A stretch of 46,575 bases of DNA from CAZESS01 sp964414415 (GTDB taxonomy: Archaea; Thermoplasmatota; E2; UBA202; DSCA01). Positions within the stretch are counted from its first letter, which is position 1. Each line of letters begins with the position of its first letter. Positions 33,661 to 41,478 of the stretch are shown here, in pieces. A program made the position numbers and the translations under genes. Where the stretch lies: the NCBI GenBank assembly GCA_964414415.1, contig CAYPWJ010000011.1, forward strand, positions 1 to 46,575. Reading direction: 5' to 3'. The notes under the pieces are model-generated. The model had not been told where the DNA came from, made no database searches, and saw only the letters and a program-made list of their open reading frames with translations.

Positions 33661-35529
33661 ATGCGCTCTATTGCAGAGGGTCTTGCCGAAAAGCAGCAGA
33701 AGATTTCCGTTGCTGAGTTTTTCGAGCGAAACAAGCAGATCCTGGGATTCGACACGTCAACCAGGGCGCTCATCACCTCGGTGAAGGAGGCGGTCGACAA
33801 CGCCCTCGACGGGTGCGAGGAGGCGGGTATCCTGCCTGACATCTTTGTCAAGATAACGGATCTGGGTGACGATGAGTACCGGCTGACCATCGAGGACAAC
33901 GGCCCGGGCATCGTCAAAAAACAGATTCCGCACGTGTTCGCCCGGCTGCTCTACGGCTCCCGCTTTCATTCCTTGAAGCAGTCACGGGGCCAGCAGGGCA
34001 TCGGCATCTCGGCTGCGGTGCTCTACGCGCAGCTGACGACCGGGCAGCCCGCCGTCGTGATTTCCAAGATAGGCGAGGGGTATCCCGCGCATCGCCGGCA
34101 GCTCATGATCGACACCAAGAAAAACCGGCCGGACATCGTCGAGGACGACATGGTGCACTGGGAGAAGCCCAGCGGGACACGCGTAGAGCTGTGTGTCAAG
34201 GGCCGCTATATCCGCAACACCAAGCATTCCATCTATGAGTACCTGCGGAGCACGGCCATCGTCAATCCCCACGCGGAGATAACGCTGGTGGAGCCCGACG
34301 GCGAAAAAACCGTGTTTGAGCGGGCGACGGACACGCTGCCTGAGCAGCCAAAGGAAATCAAGCCGCATCCCTACGGCATCGAGCTCGGGACGTTCATGAA
34401 GATGGCGAAGGACACCGACGCCCGGAAGCTGACGTCGTTCCTGAAGAAAGAGTTCTCGTCGGTCAGCCACCAGAAGGCGAAGAAGATCCTCGATGCGGCG
34501 GAGGTCGACCCATCGCTGACGCCGCAGCGCCTGACGCTGGAGCGGGCGAAACGCATCGTGAAGGCCTTTTCACAGGTTAGACTGATGTCGCCCGCCACGG
34601 ATTGCCTGTCACCCATCGGGGAGCTGCTCATCAAGCGGGGGCTCCGCAAGGAACTGGAGACGCTCTCCCCTGAGTTCATCGCGACGGACAAGCGCAGTCC
34701 CGGCGTCTTCTCGGGTATCCCGTTCCTCGTCGAGACCGGCGTCGTATATGGCGGCGACCTGCCGCGGGACGAGCGGGTGGACCTGCTCCGCTTTGCCAAC
34801 CGCGTGCCGCTGCTCTACCAGGAGGGCGACTGCGTTATCACGCAGGCGGTAAAGGACACCAACTGGCGCCGCTACGGCCTGCAGCAGAAGGGCGGCTCGG
34901 GGATGCCGCAGGGCCCCGCTGTCATCCTGGTGCACGTCTCATCGGTCAACATTCCATTTACGTCTGAGTCAAAGGAAGCCATCGCCAACGTCGAGGAGAT
35001 CCAGAAGGAAGTCAAGCTGTCGCTCCAGCAGTGCGGCCGCCGGCTGCGGAGCCACCTCTCCAAGCAGCAAAAGAAGAAAAAAGCAAAGACAAAGTTCGTC
35101 CTTATATCGAAGCTGCTGCCGAAAATCGCGGAGACAGCCGCCGAGACCGTGGGAAAGCCGACGCCGTCTATCGACGACGTCATCATCAAGATCATGGACA
35201 TCGTCTGGGTGGACGACGCCATCAGCTACCAGGACGGCGTGACCACGGTGGACATCGACGTGACCAACTACAAGGCGAAACCGCAGAGCTTTGCTCTCTA
35301 CGCCGCCATCCCCGACGGGGGTCTCGTCGCCGGGGCGACGCCGGAGCCCGCTGAGCAGGCGGAGCGATACGTCCGCTGGGACATCGACACGCTGCAGCCC
35401 GCCGACGGCGTCAGGCTGTCGCTGCAGCTCTCCGAGCTGGAGGAGGGCGACCTCGACGAGACGGAGCTGTACGTGGACGGCGTCAACCCGGTCAACGTCA
35501 TCGGCGTCGAAAAATGGGAGGGAACCTAG
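33661..35529 (+). CDS. top6B: DNA topoisomerase VI subunit B
   Basis: The 622-residue ATPase subunit has the GHKL Bergerat fold: VKEAVDNALDGCEEAG (N-box), TIEDNGPGIVKKQI (G1), and SRGQQGIGISAAVLYAQ (G2). The switch lysine region is EGDCVITQAVKDTNWRRYGL and KGGSGMPQGPAVILVH. A helix-two-turn-helix and transducer domain follow, then a C-terminal Ig-like domain (about 530-622) as in methanogen-type enzymes. With subunit A it relaxes and decatenates DNA by double-strand passage. It is followed after 1 nt by top6A. The presence of topo VI argues against core Thermoplasmatales, which lack it. Confidence 0.96.
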   Translation: MRSIAEGLAEKQQKISVAEFFERNKQILGFDTSTRALITSVKEAVDNALDGCEEAGILPDIFVKITDLGDDEYRLTIEDNGPGIVKKQIPHVFARLLYGSRFHSLKQSRGQQGIGISAAVLYAQLTTGQPAVVISKIGEGYPAHRRQLMIDTKKNRPDIVEDDMVHWEKPSGTRVELCVKGRYIRNTKHSIYEYLRSTAIVNPHAEITLVEPDGEKTVFERATDTLPEQPKEIKPHPYGIELGTFMKMAKDTDARKLTSFLKKEFSSVSHQKAKKILDAAEVDPSLTPQRLTLERAKRIVKAFSQVRLMSPATDCLSPIGELLIKRGLRKELETLSPEFIATDKRSPGVFSGIPFLVETGVVYGGDLPRDERVDLLRFANRVPLLYQEGDCVITQAVKDTNWRRYGLQQKGGSGMPQGPAVILVHVSSVNIPFTSESKEAIANVEEIQKEVKLSLQQCGRRLRSHLSKQQKKKKAKTKFVLISKLLPKIAETAAETVGKPTPSIDDVIIKIMDIVWVDDAISYQDGVTTVDIDVTNYKAKPQSFALYAAIPDGGLVAGATPEPAEQAERYVRWDIDTLQPADGVRLSLQLSELEEGDLDETELYVDGVNPVNVIGVEKWEGT

Positions 35530-35530
35530 C

Positions 35531-36625
35531 ATGGAAAAGCGAAAACAGGCAGCCATCCGGGAGATGAAAAAAGTGGCCGAGGAGATATACGACGACCTCG
35601 CCGACAAGGAGATCCCGGAGCTCGAGGTGCCCTCGCGGACCAAGTCAAACATCGAGTTCGACGAACGCCACGGCGTCTGGAAGTACGGCGGCAACGTGAC
35701 GACGAGAAGCGCCACCTCGCTGTCAGGCGCGCAGATGCTCCTCCGCACCATATACACCATCAACTTCATCAAGGACATGATAGAGGACGGCAAGTCGTCG
35801 ACGCTGCGGGAGCTCTACTACATCTCGGAGGGATGGGAGGAAGGCAAGTTTTCGTCGCAGAACGACTCCGACAAGCTGGCCGAGGACCTCGAAATCCTGA
35901 CGGAGCATCTCCGCGAGGACATGAGCCTCCGGCCCGAGGAGGACGGTGCCCGCGTCATGGGTGACCTCGTCGTCGAGGAGATCACCCGCAAGGGAGAAAA
36001 GCGGCGCATCCACTGCCAGGACGACGTGGGCGACAGCGGCTACTCGATTCCCTACAACGTCGAAAAGGAAAAAGTCAAAATCAAGGAGACCGGTGCCGAC
36101 CTGGTGATGGCCGTTGAGACCGGCGGTATGTTCGACCGGCTGGTCGAAAACGGCTTCGACGTGGACACCGACACCATCCTGGTCCACCTCAAGGGACAGC
36201 CCGCCCGGTCAACGAGGCGGTTCATCAAGCGGCTCAACGAGGAACAAAAGCTGCCCGTCGTGGTCTTCACCGACGGCGACCCGTGGAGCTACCGCATCTT
36301 TGCATCGGTGGCATACGGCGCCATCAAGACCGCCCATATCTCCGAGTACCTGGCGACGCCCTCGGCGGAATACCTCGGGGTCACCCCGTCGGACATCCAC
36401 AACTACGAACTGCCGACCGACGACCTGACCCAGGGCGACATATCGGCGCTCGAGTCCGAGCTCTCCGACCCCCGCTTCAACGACGACTTCTGGAAAAACG
36501 AGATAAAGCTCCAGCTCAAGATGAAGAAAAAATCGGAGCAGCAGGCCCTCGCCAAGTACGGCCTCGACTACGTCACCGACACCTATCTCCCGGAGAAACT
36601 CGCCGAGATGGGCTACGACACCTAA
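35531..36625 (+). CDS. top6A: DNA topoisomerase VI subunit A (Spo11-like)
   Basis: The 364-residue DNA-cutting subunit starts at ATG 35531, 1 nt after the top6B stop. The catalytic tyrosine lies in TLRELYYISEGW (Y96/Y97). The TOPRIM metal ligands are E196 in MAVETGGMFDRL and D248/D250 in VVFTDGDPWSYRIF. The 5Y-CAP winged-helix domain precedes TOPRIM as usual, and the length is normal. The C-terminus ends KYGLDYVTDTYLPEKLAEM, as in other archaeal Top6A proteins. Confidence 0.96.
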   Translation: MEKRKQAAIREMKKVAEEIYDDLADKEIPELEVPSRTKSNIEFDERHGVWKYGGNVTTRSATSLSGAQMLLRTIYTINFIKDMIEDGKSSTLRELYYISEGWEEGKFSSQNDSDKLAEDLEILTEHLREDMSLRPEEDGARVMGDLVVEEITRKGEKRRIHCQDDVGDSGYSIPYNVEKEKVKIKETGADLVMAVETGGMFDRLVENGFDVDTDTILVHLKGQPARSTRRFIKRLNEEQKLPVVVFTDGDPWSYRIFASVAYGAIKTAHISEYLATPSAEYLGVTPSDIHNYELPTDDLTQGDISALESELSDPRFNDDFWKNEIKLQLKMKKKSEQQALAKYGLDYVTDTYLPEKLAEMGYDT

Positions 36626-36663
36626 CCGGTTAGGGAGAGACAGAGGCACGCTCCACGGACACT

Positions 36664-38268
36664 TTATTCGACGTGGACGTGCACCACGGGGCTGTACCAC
36701 CAGCGCCGGCCGTTGACTTCTTCCAGGCCATCGGTTCCCTGCCGTGCCTCATGGAAGTCGGGATCGGTACGCTCCTTCACCAGCCGCAGGTACGGGTCGG
36801 GACCATAGAAGAGACGGGCGTGCGGCGTGCCGTAGCGCTGGTCGACCTGCGCTTTGGCGACGGCGTAGTAGTCGCCGGGCTGCTCGAAGGTAATGTCTGC
36901 GCTGTACGTGACGCCGCGGGTGCTGCCGTTCAGGGCGTTGTCCCAGCCGGTGCCGCCCCGCCAGTCGCCCGCATGCCTGTCGTGGTCCTCGGTGGTGTGG
37001 CTGTAATTATGTACGGGGTCGGGATCGGTGCCCCACTGCAAACGGGTGTGGTCGACGACGAGGCTGCCGTTGACCTGCCAGCGGAAGCTGTACGTGCCAG
37101 GGGCACCTCCTTCATCGGGCGTGTCCATCCAGCGGATATATGGCTGCGCCAGGTCTATCTGGTGGAGCATGTAGCGCCGTATCTCCATGCCGAAGCCCAG
37201 TGCTGTGTCGTTGCCGAGGAGCTCCCACCGGTCGATGTGCTTTTCGTAGTCGTAGACCTCGTAGAGATGCCACATGACACCGGCGCCGGGATAGCCGCCG
37301 TTGGCTTCGTCGTTGACGTAGCGGTCCTCCCGCGGGTTGCTTGCGACGTCGGCGCCGTACGCCCAGCAGACAAGGGCGCCGTCGATGCTGTCCATGAAAC
37401 TCCGCAGCGGGCCGACGTTCCAGGCGTTGAGGTCACCGCCGAAGTCACCCATGTAGTCGGCGACACGGAGCGACGCCGCGTCGTAGAAATAAAAATCAGG
37501 CGGCGCGTAGTTGTAGGGCATGAACGTGGCGGGGCTGACGCCCTTGGCCAGCCAGTGCGAGTTGAACCAGGGATACATGAGCTTGCGGAGGCCCTCGTGG
37601 AAGTCGCAGCCGACACGGATGGTGTGGTTGTTGACGAAGCGCACCAGGGTTTGGCCGGGCACGCTCTGCCAGCATGAGGGCGGCCCCCATTCACCGGGGC
37701 CATTGTAGTCCGCCTCGCGGTTCAGGTCCCAGCCGTTGCGGTCCCACCGCCGGTTGTGGTCGAAGCCCCAGGGATTGTGAGATATCTCGATGTATACCTC
37801 TCGATGGTCGATCAGCCAGCGGAGCCATGCTTTGTCGTAGCCGGGGCAGGGCTCGTCGGTGTACGCCATCCGCATGAGCCAGTCAGTGAACCAGTACAGG
37901 CAGGTCGTCCCGATTTTTTCGACGCCGTGCGGGCTGCCGAGGAACAACGCCTCGGGCTTATCCAGGCCGCGGCTCTCGTTGGTAATCCTGACGTACCAGC
38001 AGTCGTAGCCACCTGCAACGGTGCCGGTGTCGTACAGCTCGTTGGCCTTGAACACCTTGAGATAGCCGGGATGCCGCTCCTCCAGCTCCTGGTACCAGCC
38101 GACGAGCGTCGAATAGTTATCAGGAAAGGTATATGCATCTATAGAGTCGGTCGTCGCTGTCGGGGATGACGAGAGATGGCGTTCCACGGTGCTCTGACGC
38201 AGCAGCTGTGGAGAAACGGCACCCATCAGGAGCGCCACGACGATGAAGGATACGATGAGGTGTCGCAC
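36664..38268 (-). CDS. Secreted M14 family zinc carboxypeptidase
   Basis: The 534-residue protein begins with a signal peptide (MRHLIVSFIVVALLMGAVSP). The M14 zinc site is visible as H114-x-x-E117 in GSPHGVEKIG and H224 in VGCDFHEGLRK. Substrate-binding NRNGWDLNRE (about 175-184) is like the NRNGVDLNRN of carboxypeptidases A/T. The general-base Glu may be the E in LGFGMEIRRYM. A C-terminal beta domain (about 400-534), rich in W and N-x-S/T sites, may aid folding or surface binding. It would trim C-terminal residues from peptides outside the cell, complementing the giant peptidase. HGVE in place of the usual HARE is notable but keeps both ligands. Confidence 0.9.
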   Translation of the reverse strand: MRHLIVSFIVVALLMGAVSPQLLRQSTVERHLSSSPTATTDSIDAYTFPDNYSTLVGWYQELEERHPGYLKVFKANELYDTGTVAGGYDCWYVRITNESRGLDKPEALFLGSPHGVEKIGTTCLYWFTDWLMRMAYTDEPCPGYDKAWLRWLIDHREVYIEISHNPWGFDHNRRWDRNGWDLNREADYNGPGEWGPPSCWQSVPGQTLVRFVNNHTIRVGCDFHEGLRKLMYPWFNSHWLAKGVSPATFMPYNYAPPDFYFYDAASLRVADYMGDFGGDLNAWNVGPLRSFMDSIDGALVCWAYGADVASNPREDRYVNDEANGGYPGAGVMWHLYEVYDYEKHIDRWELLGNDTALGFGMEIRRYMLHQIDLAQPYIRWMDTPDEGGAPGTYSFRWQVNGSLVVDHTRLQWGTDPDPVHNYSHTTEDHDRHAGDWRGGTGWDNALNGSTRGVTYSADITFEQPGDYYAVAKAQVDQRYGTPHARLFYGPDPYLRLVKERTDPDFHEARQGTDGLEEVNGRRWWYSPVVHVHVE

Positions 38269-38312
38269 ATCGCCACATCGGATGCTGCAACATAAATGTT
38301 TCCATACAACGG

Positions 38313-38322
38313 CTATATAAAC
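38313..38322 (+). promoter_or_regulatory. TATA box of tsr3
   Basis: CTATATAAAC lies 20-29 nt before the GTG at 38342. This supports GTG as a leaderless start, although an ATG two bases upstream (38340) is in another frame. Confidence 0.65.
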
Positions 38323-38341
38323 CTCGCCTCATTATAGCCAT

Positions 38342-38860
38342 GTGCAGCCTGCATACCCGCTGCTGGCCTACCACCTCGACCAGGACGACCCCAAGAAATG
38401 CAGCGCCCGACGACTCGCCAGATTTGACCTTGCAACCATCGCTACATCGAGGCGTGAACTGCCGTACGACGGCGTGCTCCTCGACCCCCGGGCAGAGAAG
38501 GCGCTGTCCTCCGAGGACAGGCAATGCAGCGCAGTCGTCGCCGTCGACTGCTCCTGGAAGCAGGCAGAGGAGGTCTTCACGTCGCTGGAGCGGCGGATGC
38601 CACCACGGGCGCTGCCGTTCCTGGTGCCCGCCAACCCCGTCAATTATGGAAAGCCGACGAGGCTGTCGACGGCGGAGGCGTTCGCGGCGGCGCTCTACAT
38701 CCTGGGCGACATCGAAGGAGCCGAGCTAGTGATGTCGAAGTTCAAGTGGGGGCCGCATTTTTTGCAGCTGAACCGACAGCCGCTCGAGGACTACCGACAT
38801 GCCGGGAGCAGTGCCGAGGTCGTGAACGCCATGCGGAGGTATCTGCCCCTGGAGGATTAA
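38342..38860 (+). CDS. tsr3: Tsr3-like rRNA aminocarboxypropyltransferase
   Basis: The 172-residue protein adds an aminocarboxypropyl group from SAM to a small-subunit rRNA base. Family signatures are DQDDPKKCSARRLARF near the N-terminus, LLDPRAEKALSSED, VAVDCSWKQAEEVF, and PFLVPANPVNYGKPTRLSTA, which is followed by AEAFAAALYILGD. FKWGPHFLQLNRQPLEDYR closes the fold. The length matches the archaeal family. It uses a GTG start. The gene ends 38 nt before the adenosine-specific kinase gene, which has its own TATA. Confidence 0.92.
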   Translation: MQPAYPLLAYHLDQDDPKKCSARRLARFDLATIATSRRELPYDGVLLDPRAEKALSSEDRQCSAVVAVDCSWKQAEEVFTSLERRMPPRALPFLVPANPVNYGKPTRLSTAEAFAAALYILGDIEGAELVMSKFKWGPHFLQLNRQPLEDYRHAGSSAEVVNAMRRYLPLED

Positions 38861-38871
38861 AGGTTAAAAAG

Positions 38872-38881
38872 CCCTGGCGGA
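38872..38881 (+). promoter_or_regulatory. TATA box of the adenosine-specific kinase gene
   Basis: GGTTAAAAAG lies 18-27 nt before ATG 38899. It fixes this start, as the longer in-frame upstream stretch runs inside tsr3 in another frame. Confidence 0.55.
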
Positions 38882-38898
38882 TATACCACCGTGGTAGC

Positions 38899-39390
38899 AT
38901 GGATATAGAGCAGGTGTCGATAGAGAAGCCGGATGACCTGAACTTCATCCTCGGGCAGTCCCATTTCATCAAGAGCGTGGAGGACCTCTACGAGGCGATG
39001 GCCAACGTCCCCGGCGCGACATTTGGCATCGCGTTCTGCGAGGCGTCGGGCCCCCGCCTGATACGGACGGACGGCAACAGCGAGGAACTGCGGCACTTGG
39101 CCGTCGATAACGCACGGCGCATCGGCGCCGGTCATTCCTTCATCATTTTCCTAGACAACTGTTTTCCCATCAGCGTCCTCAACGCCGTCAAAGCCCTGCC
39201 GGAGGTCTGCCGCATCTATTGCGCCACGGCGAACCCCACCAGGGTGCTCGTCGCCGAGAGCGACAACGACGGCGAGGCAGGTAGGGGCATCCTCGGCGTC
39301 ATAGACGGCTATACACCGCAGGGCGTGGAAGGCGAGGACGACGTGGCTGAGCGAAAAGAATTCCTGCGGTCAATCGGCTATAAGCGTTAA
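38899..39390 (+). CDS. Adenosine-specific kinase family protein (COG1839)
   Basis: The 163-residue protein matches the PF04008 family throughout. It starts MDIEQVSIEKPDDLNFILGQ, followed by HFIKSVEDLYEAMANVPGATFGIAFCEASG with the conserved Cys. Next is RRIGAGHSFIIFLDNCFPI, then YCATANPTRVLVAES and a GRGILGVIDGYTPQGVE block. The name comes from a structural study of an archaeal member; the true biological substrate remains uncertain. It is 163 residues, a typical length. The end overlaps purM tail to tail by 4 nt. Confidence 0.92.
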   Translation: MDIEQVSIEKPDDLNFILGQSHFIKSVEDLYEAMANVPGATFGIAFCEASGPRLIRTDGNSEELRHLAVDNARRIGAGHSFIIFLDNCFPISVLNAVKALPEVCRIYCATANPTRVLVAESDNDGEAGRGILGVIDGYTPQGVEGEDDVAERKEFLRSIGYKR

Positions 39391-40355
39391 TACTCCAGCT
39401 CCAATGACGGCACTGCAACACCGGTGCCCTCGGTAACGCGGCCGACGACCTGTGCATCCATCTCTGACTGCTCCGCCAACAGGTCCAGCGTCGCGTCCAC
39501 GTCGGCTTCGTCGACCACGACGGCGAGGCCCATGCCCATGTTGAAGGTCTGGTACATCTCCCGGTCGGTGACGTTCCCGAGCTCCTGGACGATCTGGAAG
39601 ACGTGCTGCGGCTCGAATGGCTCGTCGATGGAGAAACAAACATCGTTGCTGAGGCGCTTGAGGTTGCGGAGGCCGCCGCCGGTAATATGGGCGATGGCCT
39701 TGACATCGACCTCGTTCCACAGCGCCAGTGTCTCCCGGACGTAGATACAGGTAGGCGTGAGCAGCGCGTCGCCGATTGTCTGGTCTGTTTCGGGAAGCAT
39801 ATCGTGGTAGCCGTAGCCGTTTTCGGTGAAGACCGTGCGCGCGAGCGTGTAGCCGTTGGAGTGAAGCCCGCTGCTCCGCAGGCCGATGATGGCATCGGTG
39901 GGCGTGATGTCACGGGGCAGCTCGTGCTCGACGACGGCGACGCAGGTCCCCGCGAGGTCGAATCCCGTGATGATGTCGGGAAGCGTTGCGGTCTCGCCGC
40001 CCAGGATGGGGATGCCGGCCTGGTCGGCGCCGCGCTGCAACCCTCTGGCGATGGCCGCTGCCTTGTCCTCGTCGGTTTCCTCCATGGCGAGGTAGTCGAC
40101 GAACGCCAGTGGTCGGGCGCCCATGCAGATGGCGTCGTTGACGTTCATGGCCATGCAGTCGATGCCGACGGTGTCCCACCGCTGCATCCGATCGGCGACG
40201 ATGACCTTGGAGCCCACACCGTCGGTGCACATGACCAGGCGGTGGCCGTCGAGGTCGATGGCGTCGGTCCCGCCGACAGCTGACAGGATGCCGGCAACGG
40301 CCTGCTCCTCCCTGTCGATGTCGACGCCGGCTGCGGCGTAGCTCATACGCTTCAT
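39387..40355 (-). CDS. purM: Phosphoribosylaminoimidazole synthetase (AIR synthase, PurM)
   Basis: The 322-residue enzyme closes the imidazole ring in purine synthesis (FGAM + ATP to AIR). From ATG 40355 it starts MKRMSYAAAGVDID, the normal PurM N-terminus. MCTDGVGSKVIVA, the ATP-binding GIDCMAMNVNDAICMGARPLAFVDYLA, PILGGETATLPD and GLRSSGLHSNGYTLAR follow, then AHITGGGLRNLKRL. An upstream in-frame extension to 40403 was rejected because CAATAAACAT near 40381-40390 forms a TATA box for 40355. It overlaps the neighbouring gene end by 4 nt. No other pur gene is nearby. Confidence 0.95.
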   Translation of the reverse strand: MKRMSYAAAGVDIDREEQAVAGILSAVGGTDAIDLDGHRLVMCTDGVGSKVIVADRMQRWDTVGIDCMAMNVNDAICMGARPLAFVDYLAMEETDEDKAAAIARGLQRGADQAGIPILGGETATLPDIITGFDLAGTCVAVVEHELPRDITPTDAIIGLRSSGLHSNGYTLARTVFTENGYGYHDMLPETDQTIGDALLTPTCIYVRETLALWNEVDVKAIAHITGGGLRNLKRLSNDVCFSIDEPFEPQHVFQIVQELGNVTDREMYQTFNMGMGLAVVVDEADVDATLDLLAEQSEMDAQVVGRVTEGTGVAVPSLELEY

Positions 40356-40430
40356 AGGCTGGAATGCCGGCAGACCATTTATGTTTATTGCCCGCCCAAA
40401 CATTTTTTATCAAATGCCGCTTCGGGGTGC

Positions 40431-41345
40431 ATGCAGCTGTACATCCATTTCTTGGGCACCGGCGGCTCGTGGCCGTCGTCGCAGCGGAACGTCTCCGCCA
40501 TCGCGGTCAAGCGGGGGAGCGACGTGCTGCTCTTCGACTGCGGCGAGGGAACCCAGCGGCAGCTGCAGAAGTCAGCGCTGAGCTACATGCAGGTGGACAG
40601 CATCTTTGTCACCCATTTCCACGGTGACCATTTCCTGGGGCTCCCGGGCCTGTTCCAGACGCTGCAGCTCAACGACCGGGAGAAGCCGCTGCACGTGTAT
40701 GGACCGCCGGGCATGGAGCGGCTGGTGCAGCAGCTCACGCATCTCGGCTACTTCAAGCCCGTCTTTGACATCCACGGGCATAGCCTGCAGCCGGGCGACG
40801 AGGTGCGCTTCGATGGCTACGGCGTGAGCTGTCGGGCTGCCAGCCACAACGTTCCTGCCTACTCATATTGTCTGGAGGAGGACAGCCGGCCGGGGCGGTT
40901 CAACAAGCAACGCGCACTGGAGCTCGGTGTGCCTGAGGGGCCGCTGTTCGGGCGGCTGCAGAAGGGGCACCCGGTCGAAGTTGACGGCAGGACGGTGACG
41001 CCGGACATGGTGCTCGGGCCGCCGCGCCCCGGCCGAAAGATTACGCTGTCGGGTGACACCGCGCCCTACGAAGGTTTCATCGAGTTCGCCCGGGGCAGCG
41101 ACGTGCTCATCCATGAGGCGACTGCTGACTCGTCGCTGGAGGACAGGGTCAACGAGTACGGTCATTCGACGGCGCGGCAGGCCGCCGAGGTCGCCGCCGC
41201 GGCGGGGGTCGACCGGCTGTATCTCACCCACATAAGCCCGCGGTACAGGGACACGTCGCCGATAGCAGCCGAGGCGTGCGAGGTCTTCCCGGAGAGCACC
41301 GTGGCCCATGACTTCATGCAGATAGAGGTGGAGCTGAAGCCGTAG
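40431..41345 (+). CDS. rnz: Ribonuclease Z (tRNA 3' endonuclease)
   Basis: The 304-residue metallo-beta-lactamase-fold enzyme cuts the 3' trailer from tRNA precursors. The zinc motif HFHGDHFLGLPGL gives H62, H64, D66 and H67. Other ligands are the His in SHNVPAYSY, D in ILSGDTAPYEG, and H in YLTHISPRY. The exosite segment (about 150-185, LEEDSRPGRFNKQRALELGV and GPLFGRLQKG) identifies tRNase Z rather than general MBL proteins. The HEATADSSLEDRVNEYGHST block is also typical. A T-rich CATTTTTTATC at 40401-40411 precedes the ATG at leaderless distance. Confidence 0.95.
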   Translation: MQLYIHFLGTGGSWPSSQRNVSAIAVKRGSDVLLFDCGEGTQRQLQKSALSYMQVDSIFVTHFHGDHFLGLPGLFQTLQLNDREKPLHVYGPPGMERLVQQLTHLGYFKPVFDIHGHSLQPGDEVRFDGYGVSCRAASHNVPAYSYCLEEDSRPGRFNKQRALELGVPEGPLFGRLQKGHPVEVDGRTVTPDMVLGPPRPGRKITLSGDTAPYEGFIEFARGSDVLIHEATADSSLEDRVNEYGHSTARQAAEVAAAAGVDRLYLTHISPRYRDTSPIAAEACEVFPESTVAHDFMQIEVELKP

Positions 41346-41367
41346 CCGGACGGCAGCCACCAAAAAC

Positions 41368-41375
41368 TATTATAT
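41368..41375 (+). promoter_or_regulatory. TATA box of the cysteine synthase leader
   Basis: TATTATAT is centred about 24 nt before the ATG at 41395. That places the transcript start at the leader reading frame rather than at the cysteine synthase start, about 84 nt further on. Confidence 0.6.
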
Positions 41376-41394
41376 CCCATCCTTGATTCACGGG

Positions 41395-41439
41395 ATGATG
41401 CACGGGTTGGCAGGACGCCGCAGCATCCGCTGTTGTTGA
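41395..41439 (+). CDS. Leader peptide ending Cys-Cys upstream of cysteine synthase (predicted)
   Basis: A 14-codon frame, MMHGLAGRRSIRCC then TGA, begins at the position where the TATA box at 41368-41375 predicts the transcript start, so it would be translated leaderless. It ends in two consecutive TGT codons (41431-41436) and lies 40 nt before the cysteine synthase ATG. Ribosomes short of Cys-tRNA would pause next to the hairpin arm at 41440. This is the logic of amino-acid attenuation; poly-Cys leader frames in mycobacteria are a known parallel. It is a prediction from sequence only; so short a frame could occur by chance. Confidence 0.5.
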   Translation: MMHGLAGRRSIRCC

Positions 41440-41463
41440 GCGTCCGGTAGCCCTGCAGTTTTT
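41410..41463 (+). promoter_or_regulatory. Hairpin and T5 tract in the cysteine synthase leader (attenuator candidate)
   Basis: GGACGC (41413-41418) can pair with GCGTCC (41440-41445), enclosing CAGC-ATCC-GCTG. GCAGG (41410-41414) can instead pair with CCTGC (41452-41456), just before a run of five T (41459-41463). The two pairings compete for the same GG and surround the Cys-Cys codons and stop of the leader frame. The Shine-Dalgarno GAGGTG (41465-41470) follows. This is consistent with a ribosome-controlled switch; folding energies were not computed. Confidence 0.4.
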
Positions 41464-41478
41464 GTGAGGTGAATAAAA

